NCBI RefSeq assembly: GCF_025398155.2
Contig: NZ_CP104562.2
Coordinates: 186,001 to 250,000, forward strand
Length of the DNA stretch: 64,000 nt
Source: Roseateles amylovorans
GTDB taxonomy: Bacteria > Pseudomonadota > Gammaproteobacteria > Burkholderiales > Burkholderiaceae_C
Reading direction: 5' to 3'
The notes below the pieces were generated by a model. That model saw only the letters and a list, made by a program, of their open reading frames with translations, was not told where the DNA came from and made no database searches. Positions 43,564 through 53,080 of this stretch are shown piece after piece. Within the stretch, counting starts at the first letter, position 1. Each line of letters starts with the position of its first letter. A program made the position numbers and the translations under genes.

Positions 43564-44175
43564 ATGTTCAAGCGTCTCGCCTCCGAGGCCCTCGGTCTGA
43601 GCGATCTCGGCATCATTGTTTCCCCTCAGGACTACGACAAGGTCGATGCCGACGACTACCTCTTCCATGAAGACAACGAGAAGATCTACTTCCTGATCAA
43701 GTCCAAGAAGGATGAATACTGCTTCACCAACCTGGCGTTGATTCATGTCGATGGGGATTCGGCCGTGTCGTCCAAGCGGGCGATCCGTCGCTATGACTAC
43801 AGCCACCACTTCATTGACAACGTCTCCATCGAGACTGCGGGCACGATCGATCGCGACGTCGAGCTGAAGTTCACGCTGCTGGATGTCCCTGCCTTCAGCA
43901 TCGACGTTCGCAAGAACCAGCTGGAACAGCTGAAGGACATCTACAAGGCGCTGCACACCATCGGGCGCATCCAGCATCGCAATGCGCAGGCCCGCGAGAA
44001 TGTGCTGCCGTGCCTGCAGGCGCTGGGGGCGATGCACAAGATCACCGAGGTGGAGAGCGAAGCCACATTGGTCAAGCACTACCAGGCGCTGCTGCACGCG
44101 GTGAACACCATGGCGTTGGACCGCTATCACAAGCGCGACTTCGGCGACGTGTTCGAGAAGTACCTGCGCAGCTGA
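43564..44175 (+). CDS. Bacterial PH-domain protein
   Basis: The 203-residue soluble protein starts MFKRLASEALGLSDLGIIVS and contains a pleckstrin-homology-like beta domain (about 15-120; YFLIKSKKDEYCFTNLALIH, SSKRAIRRYDYSHHFIDNVS) followed by a helical C-terminal region (about 125-203), as in YvbH-type bacterial PH proteins. The family role is unknown. The sequence has more Lys, Asp and Tyr than its neighbours. A TTGGAG site lies 5 bases before the start. Confidence 0.8.
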   Translation: MFKRLASEALGLSDLGIIVSPQDYDKVDADDYLFHEDNEKIYFLIKSKKDEYCFTNLALIHVDGDSAVSSKRAIRRYDYSHHFIDNVSIETAGTIDRDVELKFTLLDVPAFSIDVRKNQLEQLKDIYKALHTIGRIQHRNAQARENVLPCLQALGAMHKITEVESEATLVKHYQALLHAVNTMALDRYHKRDFGDVFEKYLRS

Positions 44176-44241
44176 AACCTGCGTCCTGGGGGCCGGTTGG
44201 CAACGGCCCCGTGGGCGCGCTTGGCTCCCGAGATGGACAGG

Positions 44242-45153
44242 CTATCGCGCGGCCGTGCCGGCCACCCCGGAGAACGCCATCCTCAGCGCCTCGATTGCAT
44301 ACCTCACCTTGGCCGGTTGCGCATCCCGTTGCGGCGTCATCACATGCACCGGCAGCGTCGGCAGCGACCAGCCCTGCAGCAATGGCAGCAGCCGGCCCTG
44401 GGCCTGTGATTCATCGACATCGTCCGGGCTGAGCATCGCCAGACCCAGGCCGGCTTCGCACATCTGCTGCAAGCTCAGCTGATTGTTGCTGCTCGCGCGT
44501 GGCTCCACTCGCAGCAGGTCCTCCTGGCCGTCCGGTCCGCGCAGCACCAGGCCGCGCACCGCGCCGGTGTCGGAGCGAAGGGCCACCCAGTCGTGCTGGG
44601 TCAGGTCGGACATGGACGTGGGCACGCCGCGCCGCGCCAGATAGGACGGCGCGGCATACAGGCCGATCGTCTTCTGGCCGATGCGCTGAGCCACCCAGTG
44701 GCTGTCCGGCAAGCGGCCGAAGCGCACGGCCAGATCGATGCGCTGGGCCACCAGATCAGTGAATCGATCGTCGACCTCCAGGTACAGGCTCAAGCCCGGA
44801 TGCGCGGTCAGCAAGGGCGCCAATGCGGGACCGATCTGCCGCGCCGACCCGACCGGCGCGCTGATCCGCAGCTCGCCTTCCGGTGCGTCGCGCAGATGGT
44901 GGAGCTGCGACTGCGCCTCGCGCGCGGCGGCCAGCATGGCCTGGCACCCCTGCACGAAACGTTCGCCCGCCGGCGTGAGACCGATGCGCCGGGTGGAGCG
45001 ATGCAGCAACGTCACGCCCATGTCGCGCTCCAGGGCCCGCAGTTGCTGGCTCACGGCCGAAGTGGTGGTCTGCAGCTGCCGTGCCGCCGCGACCAGGCTG
45101 CCCTGTTCGACCACCGTGGCCAGCACCGCCATGCGCCGCAATTGATCCAGCAT
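44242..45153 (-). CDS. LysR-family transcriptional regulator
   Basis: The 303-residue protein has an N-terminal winged HTH (RRMAVLATVVEQGSLVAAAR, TTTSAVSQQLRALERDMGVT, LLHRSTRRIGLTPAG) and a substrate-binding C-terminal domain of the CrgA/AaeR-like group (PVGSARQIGPALAPLLTAHP, QRIDLAVRFGRLPDSHWVA). It is divergent from the NAD(P)-binding protein gene and likely controls it. Confidence 0.93.
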   Translation of the reverse strand: MLDQLRRMAVLATVVEQGSLVAAARQLQTTTSAVSQQLRALERDMGVTLLHRSTRRIGLTPAGERFVQGCQAMLAAAREAQSQLHHLRDAPEGELRISAPVGSARQIGPALAPLLTAHPGLSLYLEVDDRFTDLVAQRIDLAVRFGRLPDSHWVAQRIGQKTIGLYAAPSYLARRGVPTSMSDLTQHDWVALRSDTGAVRGLVLRGPDGQEDLLRVEPRASSNNQLSLQQMCEAGLGLAMLSPDDVDESQAQGRLLPLLQGWSLPTLPVHVMTPQRDAQPAKVRYAIEALRMAFSGVAGTAAR

Positions 45154-45198
45154 CGAGGATTGTGTAGATGAGCTAAAGAATGGAGGTCGATTTTGAGG

Positions 45199-45220
45199 AC
45201 TTCTGCGGCGATTGTGAAGT
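45199..45220. promoter_or_regulatory. Candidate LysR operator
   Basis: ACTTC (45199-45203) and GAAGT (45216-45220) form an inverted repeat with a 12-base spacer in the divergent gap; extending the arms to GGACTTC/GAAGTTC gives one mismatch. LysR sites often have such spacing. The match is by symmetry only. Confidence 0.4.
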
Positions 45221-45317
45221 TCTTAAAGTCCCGCCATCGATTTACCTCGTCATTCACCCAACGACCCGCCACCGGTCCTGCCGTTCATGGAGGCCAGCGA
45301 GTCAAGAAAGGATCCTC

Positions 45318-45959
45318 ATGAAAGTCGCCCTGATCGGACCCACTGGCTTTGTCGGCACCGAAGTACTCAAGGAATTGCGCTCCCGCGGTCACGAGGTGAT
45401 CGCCCTGGCCCGGGATCCGGCCAAGCTGACCGCCCAACAGGGTGTGACGGTGCGCCAGACTGACGTCCGCCATGCCGAGCAGGTGGCCGCAGCGGTGGAG
45501 GGCGCCGATGCGGTGGTCAGCGCCTACAACCCGGGCTGGAGCGTGCCGAACCTCCATGACGAATTCCTGGCCGGCACCCGCGCCACCTTCGACGGCGTCA
45601 AGCGCGCCGGTGTGAAGCGCTTTCTGGTGGTCGGCGGTGCCGGCAGCCTCTATGCGGCACCGGGGGTGCAACTGGTGGACACGCCCGAGTTTCCCGAGCA
45701 GTGGAAGGCCGGCGCCCTGGCCGCGCGCGAAGCGCTGAACCTGATCCGGCTGGAAACCTCGCTGGACTGGACCTTCCTCTCCCCGGCCGTGCATCTGGAG
45801 CCGGGCGAGCGCCGCGGCAGCTACCGGGTGAGCCTGGATACGCCGGTGATGGACGCCAACGGCCCGGCGCATGTTTCCACCGCTGATCTGGCGGTGGCGA
45901 TCGTCGACGAGCTGGAGCGCCCGCAGCACATCCGTCGTCGGTTCACCGTCGGCTATTGA
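45318..45959 (+). CDS. NAD(P)-binding Rossmann-fold oxidoreductase-like protein
   Basis: The 213-residue protein has the GxxGxxG dinucleotide motif MKVALIGPTGFVGTEVLKEL, an NmrA/SDR-atypical layout (VSAYNPGW, VKRFLVVGGAGSLYAAPGVQ, LDWTFLSPAVHLEPGERRG) and no catalytic YxxxK motif, so it may be a redox-sensing or epimerase-like protein instead of a classical dehydrogenase. The start has aaggatcc upstream. It is divergent from the LysR gene. Confidence 0.85.
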   Translation: MKVALIGPTGFVGTEVLKELRSRGHEVIALARDPAKLTAQQGVTVRQTDVRHAEQVAAAVEGADAVVSAYNPGWSVPNLHDEFLAGTRATFDGVKRAGVKRFLVVGGAGSLYAAPGVQLVDTPEFPEQWKAGALAAREALNLIRLETSLDWTFLSPAVHLEPGERRGSYRVSLDTPVMDANGPAHVSTADLAVAIVDELERPQHIRRRFTVGY

Positions 45960-45978
45960 TCCAAAGCCTCGGGCTCAT

Positions 45979-46009
45979 GAAAAACGCGCGCCTCTCGGGG
46001 CGCGCGTGT
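45979..46009 (-). terminator. Rho-independent terminator of rlmJ
   Basis: On the minus strand ACGCGCGCC (45999-46007, read in reverse) pairs with GGCGCGCGT (45984-45992) around a 6-base loop and is followed by five T. It lies about 60 bases past the rlmJ stop. On the plus strand the stem has no T run, so it is a weaker end for the oxidoreductase gene. Confidence 0.85.
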
Positions 46010-46067
46010 CATTGAGGCCGTCGGCAGGCTGGGGCCTGGATCGGCCAGGCCCGAAAGGGCGCCGGGT

Positions 46068-46922
46068 TCAGGCGGTCTGCTGTTCCAGCAGGTAGTTGGC
46101 GTCGTCGTACTGGCCCAGGGTGTCCACCAGGGTGGGCAGGCATTCGGCGAGCTTGTCGTGCAGCACGAAGGGCGGGTTCACCACGAACATGCCGCTGCCC
46201 ATCATGCCGAAGCCGCGTTCGTCGGCCTGGGCCACGCTCAGGCGGACATGCAGCCAGCCCTTCTTGGCGATGGGCTCGGTGGCGGATTTGAGCCGCTGCA
46301 CCAACTGGGCCGATTCCAGGATCTGCAGCTGCGGATACCAGATCAGGAAGGTGCCGTCGGCAAAGCGCTGCAGCGATTCGCGCAGGGTGGCGATGACCTT
46401 GCCGTAGTCGGCCTTGATCTCGTAGGGCGGATCGATCAGCACCACGCCCCGGCGCGAGGGCGGCGGCAGTTCGCCCTTGAGCGCGGCGAAACCGTCCTGC
46501 TGCTGGACCTGGGTGTTCGGGCGCTCGTCGAGGTAGCTGGCCAGGATGCGCTGGTCGGTCGGATGCAGCTCATAGCAGCGCAGCCGGTCCTGCTCGCGCA
46601 TCAGCATGTAGGCAATGGCCGGAGAACCGGGGTATTGCTTCAGCGGGCCGTTCTGGTTGAACTCACGCACCAGCTCGACGTAGTCGTGCAGCGGCTTGGG
46701 CAGGTCCTTGCGGCTGTAGAGCGCGGCGATGCCGCCCAGATGCTCGGCATTCTTCTGGGCATAGCGGCCATCCAGGGCGTAGCCGCCGGCGCCGGCATGG
46801 GTGTCCACCAGGGTGTAGGCCTTGTCCTTTTCCGCCATGTAGCGGAGCACCTCGGCCAGCACCAGGTGTTTGAGCACGTCGGCATGGTTGCCGGCGTGGA
46901 AAGCGTGTCGATAAGCGAGCAT
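46068..46922 (-). CDS. rlmJ: 23S rRNA (adenine2030-N6)-methyltransferase RlmJ
   Basis: RlmJ methylates A2030 of 23S rRNA. The 284-residue product matches family features: MLAYRHAFHAGNHADVLKHL, LVDTHAGAGGYAL, YPGSPAIAYMLMREQD, CYELHPTDQ, the methylation motif LIDPPYEIKADY and SGMFVVNPPF near the end. The start at 46922 gives the standard N-terminus; an upstream in-frame stretch is Arg/Ala-rich and rejected. Confidence 0.95.
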   Translation of the reverse strand: MLAYRHAFHAGNHADVLKHLVLAEVLRYMAEKDKAYTLVDTHAGAGGYALDGRYAQKNAEHLGGIAALYSRKDLPKPLHDYVELVREFNQNGPLKQYPGSPAIAYMLMREQDRLRCYELHPTDQRILASYLDERPNTQVQQQDGFAALKGELPPPSRRGVVLIDPPYEIKADYGKVIATLRESLQRFADGTFLIWYPQLQILESAQLVQRLKSATEPIAKKGWLHVRLSVAQADERGFGMMGSGMFVVNPPFVLHDKLAECLPTLVDTLGQYDDANYLLEQQTA

Positions 46923-47165
46923 GGTCGGCACTGTACCTGCGATCGGTTCGGCGCCACCAGCGCGGGCGCGACCCGCGCCCAGGCCCGCTGCCCGCTTCCG
47001 CGACATTTCTCCGCCCGGCGCCTCGCGGTGCAGCGAGGCGGCCCTTGGCGTGGCGGCGGGGCGTGCCAGCGCTCGGGCCCATGTTCCGGGTCACCCGCGT
47101 CACCCCGGTCACGCGGGTATCACGGGCGTCCCGTGTTCCCCGCTGTTCCGCTGTCCCGGGCGAGC

Positions 47166-48521
47166 TCAGACCTGAAACGCGCCGGGGCTGTAGGGCGTCC
47201 CGGGCGGCACGTCGGCCAGTGCGCAGGGGTGTTGGTACTGCCGGGTCGGCCGCAGGGAGATGCCGTCGACCGAGCTCGGATCGACCGCCCGCCCGAACAG
47301 TGGCGAGTCCAGGCGCAGGCGGGCGTCGAGCTGATCGGCGTGGATGAAGCTGTCCAGGTTCACAAAGTAGTTGTGGTGCTGCTCCCACCCGGCGCCCGGC
47401 TTCAGTTCCTGCTTGCCGGCCAGCAGGTTGTTGATCAGCCGCACCTTCTGGATGCCGGCCGCGGCGCGCAGATAGACACCGCCGGCCTTTCGCCGATCGA
47501 TCAGCGTGTTGTTGATCAGGTGCAGCTCATGGCGCGGGCCGGCCAGGCCCTCGTTGCCGTAGGCGATCAGATGGAAGTTGTCGGTGGAGGGACTCTGCTG
47601 GATCAGGTTGCCCACCACCAGCGCCAGGCCGCCGTTCGGGAACTCCAGTTCGAAGCTGGCGCGGCCGGTCTCGTCGCTGAGCCGGTTGTAGAAGATGTGG
47701 TTCACGGCGGCCCGTGTTTTCAGCAGGTGACCGGACTGACCGTGGTGGAAGTAGCTGCCGGTGACGCTCAGCCGCCCGATGGCGCCCACATAGCAGTTGT
47801 GGGTGCGGCCTTCACCGGGGGCGATGGGGCCGAATTCGCAGCGTTCGATGTCCAGCGTGATCGACGGATCATTGGCGCTGAGCAGGCCATTCTCGTTGTC
47901 GGTGAACCGGCAGTCCCGCAAACTCAGCGAACCGCGCTCCAGCCGGATGCCCGCGCCGTTGCGGTCCGGTACCCGGGCGCCGATGAAGTCGAAGCCTTCG
48001 ATCCGTTGACGGTCGCCGGTGCAGACGAACAGCCCCTTGCCTTGCGCGTGTGCGCCGTTGGCGATCACCCGAACCCGACCGCCGACCGCGCGCAGGGTCA
48101 GGTCATGTTGCGGCCAGACGGCCACGTCGCCCGGGTAGTCGCCCGCGCGCACCTCGATGACGGTGCCAGCCTCGGCCTGTGCGGCGGCCGCGGCCAGCGT
48201 GCGGATGGCTTCCTGGGGGCCGACCTTCAGCACCTTCAACACCTTCGGCGCTGCGGTGGCTTCGGGCCGTGTCGGCAGGGCCTGGACGGACGTCAGCTTC
48301 AACAGCGACAGCGGCACCAGCACGCCCAGGCCCTTGCACAGCCCTCGGCGGGTGGTGAGGGCGTCTGCGTCACCCGGCACCTGGGCGCCCGGGGCCAAGC
48401 GTCCGTCGGCCAGTCGGTTGCCAAGCTGCCCCGCAACTCGGCCAGCGAGTCGATCGGCAAGGTCAGCGTCTGGCGGGAAAGCAGGCGGGGAGCGACCGGA
48501 CATGGCGATGGAGGGCGACAA
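47166..48521 (-). CDS. Secreted right-handed beta-helix protein
   Basis: The 451-residue protein has repeated short beta-strand turns typical of a parallel beta-helix (LRLERGSLSLRD-type IRLERGSLSLRDCRFTDNEN, LDIERCEFGPI, LSVTGSYFHHGQSGHLL, LALVVGNLIQQSP). The probable signal is TTRRGLCKGLGVLVPLSLLK at residues 56-75, twin-arginine like, preceded by a long Pro/Asp-rich stretch, so the real start may be internal. Such proteins are often polysaccharide lyases, esterases or binding proteins; the activity is not predictable. It stands alone. Confidence 0.75.
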   Translation of the reverse strand: MSPSIAMSGRSPPAFPPDADLADRLAGRVAGQLGNRLADGRLAPGAQVPGDADALTTRRGLCKGLGVLVPLSLLKLTSVQALPTRPEATAAPKVLKVLKVGPQEAIRTLAAAAAQAEAGTVIEVRAGDYPGDVAVWPQHDLTLRAVGGRVRVIANGAHAQGKGLFVCTGDRQRIEGFDFIGARVPDRNGAGIRLERGSLSLRDCRFTDNENGLLSANDPSITLDIERCEFGPIAPGEGRTHNCYVGAIGRLSVTGSYFHHGQSGHLLKTRAAVNHIFYNRLSDETGRASFELEFPNGGLALVVGNLIQQSPSTDNFHLIAYGNEGLAGPRHELHLINNTLIDRRKAGGVYLRAAAGIQKVRLINNLLAGKQELKPGAGWEQHHNYFVNLDSFIHADQLDARLRLDSPLFGRAVDPSSVDGISLRPTRQYQHPCALADVPPGTPYSPGAFQV

Positions 48522-48824
48522 GCGGCGCCGGGCCCAGGGGCGCAGCGGGCGCGCGGCGTGGCCGCAGGCAGGCGCAAAGCCTGCGCGGCACCGGGCGCGG
48601 ACGCGGCGAGTGTAGCCAAGCGGACCCAGCTGTCACGGCGCCTGAGACAAGCCCACAGCCCGATTCCGGGCTGTCGCGCAGGTTCAACACCGAGTCGGCG
48701 GTATGGTTAAGCTGCAAGCCAATCCATCCGTCGGACCGGACGAGGCGGCCGCTGCCAGGCCACTCGACCGCGTCGACGGGCTTGTCCCTTCTCTTTTTCA
48801 ACCGATCGTTTTCGATCCAACGTC
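48522..48824. other. Intergenic region before the ene-reductase gene
   Basis: About 303 bases between divergent genes, with no recognised gene. It ends in an inverted repeat at 48804-48817 just upstream of the ene-reductase start. Confidence 0.45.
48804..48817. promoter_or_regulatory. Small inverted repeat next to the ene-reductase start
   Basis: GATCG-TTTT-CGATC forms a perfect 5-base stem seven bases before the start codon. It covers the ribosome-site region, where no purine-rich site is seen, so a repressor site or RNA hairpin is possible; the evidence is weak. Confidence 0.25.
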
Positions 48825-49901
48825 ATGCCCAACTTGTTCGATCCCGTCCAATTCGGCGCCGTGTCCCTGGCCAATCGCATCGTGATGGCGCCGCTGACCC
48901 GCAATCGCTCTCGCGGCCTGCTGCCGGGCCCGCTGGCGATCGAGTACTACCGCCAGCGCGCCAGCGCCGGACTGATCATCAGCGAAGGCGCCCAGATCTC
49001 GCCCGAGGGCCAGGGCTACCTGGACACGCCCGGGATCTATTCGAACGAGCAGATTGCCGCCTGGAAGCCGGTGACCGATGCGGTGCACGAGGCCGGCGGC
49101 AAGATCGCGGTGCAGCTGTGGCACGTGGGCCGCATCTCCCACACGGACTTCCAGCCCGGTGGCGCCCAGCCGCTGTCGTCCACCGACCGGCCGGCGAAAG
49201 GCAAGACCTTCACCAAGGACGGCTTTGTCGATGTGACCGCGCCGCGCGCGCTCGCGCTGGAGGAGTTGCCCGGCATCGTGCAGACCTATGCCCATGCGGC
49301 CAAGGCCGCCATGGCCGCCGGCTTCGATGCGGTGGAGGTGCACGGCGCCAACGGCTATCTGCTGGACCAGTTCCTGCGTGACAGCGTCAATGACCGCACC
49401 GATGCCTATGGCGGTTCGATCGAGAACCGGGCCCGGTTGCTGCTGGAGGTGATGCGGGCGATCGTGGACGCCATCGGCGCCGATCGCACTGGCTTGCGGC
49501 TGTCGCCGGTCACGCCGGTCAATGACGCCGGTCAGGACAGCGATGCCCAGGCGCTCTTCAACCATGTGGCGGAGCAACTGGCGCCGATGAAGCTGGCCTT
49601 CCTGCATGTGATCGAAGGGCAGACCGGCGGTCCGCGCGATGTCGCGCCGTTCGACTACGCCGCGCTGCGCGAGCGCTTCAAGGGCCCTTACATCGCCAAC
49701 AACGGCTACACCCGTGAGATGGCGCTGGCGGCGGTCGCCGAGGGCCGTGCCGATGCGGTGGCCTTCGGTCGCAGCTTCATCTCCAACCCGGACCTGGTGC
49801 GTCGCCTCAGGCTGAATGCGCCGCTGGAGAAAGCCAACTCCGCCACGTTCTACGGCGGCGGCGCCGAGGGCTACACCGACTATCCGACCCTGGCGGATTG
49901 A
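48825..49901 (+). CDS. Old yellow enzyme-type ene-reductase (NemA-like)
   Basis: FMN-dependent enoate reductases reduce activated C=C bonds and nitro compounds. The 358-residue product has MPNLFDPVQFGAVSLANRIV, MAPLTRNRSR, LWHVGRISHTDFQP, the ring-binding HGANGYLLDQFLRDSVNDRT, YGGSIENRARLLLEV and FGRSFISNPDLVRRL. The HGANGYLLDQFL motif and size fit OYE/NemA. It is likely cytosolic. A TetR-type regulator, the usual neighbour, is not present. Confidence 0.93.
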   Translation: MPNLFDPVQFGAVSLANRIVMAPLTRNRSRGLLPGPLAIEYYRQRASAGLIISEGAQISPEGQGYLDTPGIYSNEQIAAWKPVTDAVHEAGGKIAVQLWHVGRISHTDFQPGGAQPLSSTDRPAKGKTFTKDGFVDVTAPRALALEELPGIVQTYAHAAKAAMAAGFDAVEVHGANGYLLDQFLRDSVNDRTDAYGGSIENRARLLLEVMRAIVDAIGADRTGLRLSPVTPVNDAGQDSDAQALFNHVAEQLAPMKLAFLHVIEGQTGGPRDVAPFDYAALRERFKGPYIANNGYTREMALAAVAEGRADAVAFGRSFISNPDLVRRLRLNAPLEKANSATFYGGGAEGYTDYPTLAD

Positions 49902-49951
49902 TCGCTCACGGGGATCGATCGCCGAGATCGGTCCCCAATGTGCCGGCCGCC

Positions 49952-50521
49952 CTACGTCTTCTTCGCCTTGGCGCGGAACACTTCGGCGATGGTGATGTCC
50001 CGGGGGCCGGGGCGGATCTCGAAGGTCTGCCCGGCGGCGATCGTCCCGGGACGACGCACCGCGAGATAGAAGCCGCACCAGCCGCTCTCCACCATCATCT
50101 TCGAGGCCTTGCTGAAGCCCATCACCGCATTGAACTTGCTGCAGGGATAGCGCGGTTCGCTGACGGCGAGCTCGCAGTCGGGAAACACCAGCACATCGCC
50201 GATCCAGGCATTGCCTTCCAGCAAGCCCTGCAGGCTGAGGTTCTCACCCATCGCCCCCCACGGCAGCGGACCGCCCCAGTCGGCCATCTGCGCCTGGGCG
50301 CGCACGGTCTGCCAGAACGGGTAGTGCTCCGACGGGTAGGCGTAAACCGCCTTGGCCTGACCGCCGTGATAGCGCGGATCCGCCTGTTCGTCGCCCTCCA
50401 GGCCGAGCGGGTGCACGGGCAGCGCCTGGGTGACTGGACGCTTGCGAATCGCGCTGCGCATTTTCTTGCCGCCCACCGTCAGGGTTTCGGTGGGCGCGAT
50501 GTTGAGGCTGATCACTTGCAT
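49952..50521 (-). CDS. MOSC-domain protein (YiiM-like)
   Basis: The 189-residue protein has the MOSC layout of YiiM: KKMRSAIRKRPVTQALPVHP, DPRYHGGQAKAVYAYPSEHY, MGENLSLQGL and the putative catalytic Cys in EPRYPCSKFN. Relatives reduce N-hydroxylated compounds such as 6-hydroxylaminopurine. The start at 50521 was chosen over the upstream in-frame ATG because it gives the family N-terminus (MQVISLNIAP). It is convergent with the ene-reductase. Confidence 0.88.
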   Translation of the reverse strand: MQVISLNIAPTETLTVGGKKMRSAIRKRPVTQALPVHPLGLEGDEQADPRYHGGQAKAVYAYPSEHYPFWQTVRAQAQMADWGGPLPWGAMGENLSLQGLLEGNAWIGDVLVFPDCELAVSEPRYPCSKFNAVMGFSKASKMMVESGWCGFYLAVRRPGTIAAGQTFEIRPGPRDITIAEVFRAKAKKT

Positions 50522-50608
50522 GCGGCGATTCTCCGGGATGTCGGAAGCGGACACCGGCAGGGGGCTTTGCCCCAACCGGGTGCCCCTCCCGAAGCGGTGC
50601 CTTGCCGA

Positions 50609-52078
50609 TCAGGGTTCGCGCACTCCTCGGGTGTTCCGCCCGGCCTGCTTGATGGTCAGCGCGGGCGAAGCGGCATCGGCGGTGTCGCCGGGCTCGAACA
50701 CGATCTCCAACGGGGTGACCTTGGCGAAGAAGGTCAGCGGTGATTTGGCGAAGAGTTCGAATGCCTGCTGTCCGGTGGCGCGGGCGAACAGCCGTCCGCC
50801 GTCCACCTGCACCGTCAGCTTCATCGATGGCGACAGCGCATAGACGCCGGCGAGCGGCTTCAGCGCTTCAGCCGGCAGGGTGATCGCCGTCTGCATGGTC
50901 AGCGACAGGTCGGACGGCGGAATCTGCGGCTCCATCAGATGCAGTCCCAGGTCCACGACGCCGATGGCGGCATTGGACAGCACCGCGGAGGCGTTGCCCT
51001 TGGTCGGATCGAGCCACAGGGTGGTGCTGAAGCCGAAGGTGGCGCCGTCGTGGTTGAAGGCCACGCGACCGGGCAACAGCGCGCCCTGCCAGGCCAGTCC
51101 GATGCCGGAGCCCGGGAGGTCACGCGCGCCGTGCTTGCGCAGGCAGAGCTTGAAGGCCTCTTTCAACGGATGCTCGAATTGGCCCATCGCCGCCTGGGCG
51201 TAGCGCGCCAGGCCGCGGGTGGTGCCCAGCAGCGCGCCGGCCGGCGCCATGGCCGGGCGGAAGGTCCAGTGGTCTACCGGGCGACCGGTGCGATCGTGGC
51301 CGTCCAGGAAGCGTCGGCCGGTCGGCGGCGAGAGAAAGAGGTCGTTCGTCAGGCCGAGCGGCGCCAGCACGCGTTCGCGCAGGAGGCTGGCGTAGTCGCG
51401 CTTTTGCAGGAAACCCAGCGCCTGGCCCAGCAATCCAAAGCCGAGGTTGGAGTATTCGTAGGCCGTGTCCCGGGGCTTGGCGGACTTCCAGCCAGACAGG
51501 AACGTCGCCATCTGCGTCCAGTCGTAGGTGGCATACGGATCCTTCGTGTTGGCCTGCACATCCAGATTGCTCGGCAACCGAGGCAGCCCGGAGCGCTGGG
51601 TGGCGAGGTCGACCCACCGGATCGGCTGATCGAGGCTGTCGCGGAGCTGGAGGCGATCCGGCAGGACCGTTTCGACCGGGTCGTCCAGCTTGATCAGACC
51701 GCGGGTGACCGCATCGGCCAGCAGCAGCGCGGTGAAGGTCTTGGTGATGGAGCCCAGCTCGAACAAGGTCTGGTCATCGGGGAGGGTGCCCTGCACCGTC
51801 GCGGCGCTGAAGGTGGTGGCGCCGTCGCGGATGCGCATCGAGGCCAGGGCGACGCCTTGGTATTGAAGACGTGTGGCGAGCAATGCGCCGTCGGGACCGC
51901 TGCGCTGGGGCTCGGGTTTGGCGGAGGAGGCCGCAGGGTCTGCCGCGCTGGCCTTGTCCGCAGGGGCAGGCGAGGCGGATGAGGCAGATTGCGCCCAGGC
52001 GCGCATCGGTCCGCACAGGGTGGCGGCGGTGAGTGCCGCAGTGGCGCGCAGACCCGTGCGCCGGCTGATGTCTGTCAT
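50609..52078 (-). CDS. Serine hydrolase, beta-lactamase/AmpC-like
   Basis: The 489-residue protein has an RR-containing signal (SRRTGLRATAALTAATLCGP, then ARAWAQ-like RAWAQ), a Ser/Ala/Pro spacer, and a class C beta-lactamase fold: SxxK in GSITKTFTALLLAD, YxN in YSNLGFGLLGQA, and HDGATFG as the third motif. The extra C-terminal beta domain (about 390-489) resembles that of esterase/penicillin-binding relatives. Hydrolysis of peptidoglycan, esters or beta-lactams is possible. The export looks twin-arginine or Sec. Confidence 0.85.
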   Translation of the reverse strand: MTDISRRTGLRATAALTAATLCGPMRAWAQSASSASPAPADKASAADPAASSAKPEPQRSGPDGALLATRLQYQGVALASMRIRDGATTFSAATVQGTLPDDQTLFELGSITKTFTALLLADAVTRGLIKLDDPVETVLPDRLQLRDSLDQPIRWVDLATQRSGLPRLPSNLDVQANTKDPYATYDWTQMATFLSGWKSAKPRDTAYEYSNLGFGLLGQALGFLQKRDYASLLRERVLAPLGLTNDLFLSPPTGRRFLDGHDRTGRPVDHWTFRPAMAPAGALLGTTRGLARYAQAAMGQFEHPLKEAFKLCLRKHGARDLPGSGIGLAWQGALLPGRVAFNHDGATFGFSTTLWLDPTKGNASAVLSNAAIGVVDLGLHLMEPQIPPSDLSLTMQTAITLPAEALKPLAGVYALSPSMKLTVQVDGGRLFARATGQQAFELFAKSPLTFFAKVTPLEIVFEPGDTADAASPALTIKQAGRNTRGVREP

Positions 52079-52210
52079 GACGAAGGCTCCCTCACGCTGA
52101 GCCGCTCGCCGGGTATCGGCGACGTGGTGGCGTGTCGGGAAGGCAGTGTAGGGCGATGGCGATGGCGGCTTGGCGCTGACATCGCGGTCAGCCCAGGATC
52201 ACCACGGCAC

Positions 52211-53080
52211 TCACCTCGCCCCGCGCCTGGCCGCCGGAATCGCCCGAATCCGCCTCGGCTCGGATGGATCGGCGGTGATCATGGTCTGGGTCCGCTGGGC
52301 GGCTTCGGCGATCAGGGGCTCGATCAGCGCGGCTTCGGGCAGGTTGGGCCAATAGCGGCGCGGCATCTCCTTTTCCATCATCGCGATCTTGAGGCGCGCC
52401 GGATTGAAGATGCTTCGGTAGTAGGTGAGCCACAGCGCCGCGCCCGCGTCCGGCGTGGGCGCCTGCTCGCGGCGGGCCCCCGGTCCGGTCATCAGCTGAC
52501 GGCCGTCCCAGGACACCGAGCACCGCGGCGACAGGATCGCCCAGCGCATGTTCGCGAAACGCCGCGCAAAGAAGGGCGACGCGGCCTCCACGATGTGATG
52601 TTCGGGTTCGAACCAGGCGACGTGGCGTTCGCCGTCGTCGTCCTGCACCGGCACAAATCGGACGAAGGCATGCATCTTGTGGATCTCGTGACGGACCTCC
52701 CGCGCCAACTGCTCGGCGCGGCGGCGTTCCGGATCCAGCGGGTCCCATCGGCCGCCGTCTTGCTGAAGTCTGAACAGCAGCCGATACAGCAGGTCGAACC
52801 GCTGCGGATCCCGGTTCAGCAGCGTGGCCTGGCAGAGCCGAAGGAAGTCGGCCGGCACCCGGATCGTCGAGCGCTTCACCGCGTCATCGGCGCAAGCGGT
52901 CAGCGCGTCTGCATCACCCGGGGCGTCGAGTCCGTCGTCGGCCGCGTCCCACAGCGTGGGGGCCTCCTCGTCGGTGCGCCAACTGACTTCGTCCGGTGTC
53001 GCGCCCGCCGCCACCAGGCGCCTCGCCGCTTGCCGGAAGCCGTCCAGATCGATGGGACCGTTCAGTTGCACGCGGATCAT
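52211..53080 (-). CDS. TIGR03915-type DNA repair/metabolism-associated protein
   Basis: The 289-residue protein overlaps the upstream radical SAM gene by one base (TGATG) and always pairs with it in other genomes as recalled (TIGR03915 with TIGR03916). It contains MIRVQLNGPIDLDGFRQAAR, VRHEIHKMHAFVRFVPVQ and FANMRWAILSPRCSVSWDG. The pair is associated with SOS-type DNA repair; the chemistry is not known. The LexA box at 54438 fits that view. Confidence 0.85.
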   Translation of the reverse strand: MIRVQLNGPIDLDGFRQAARRLVAAGATPDEVSWRTDEEAPTLWDAADDGLDAPGDADALTACADDAVKRSTIRVPADFLRLCQATLLNRDPQRFDLLYRLLFRLQQDGGRWDPLDPERRRAEQLAREVRHEIHKMHAFVRFVPVQDDDGERHVAWFEPEHHIVEAASPFFARRFANMRWAILSPRCSVSWDGRQLMTGPGARREQAPTPDAGAALWLTYYRSIFNPARLKIAMMEKEMPRRYWPNLPEAALIEPLIAEAAQRTQTMITADPSEPRRIRAIPAARRGAR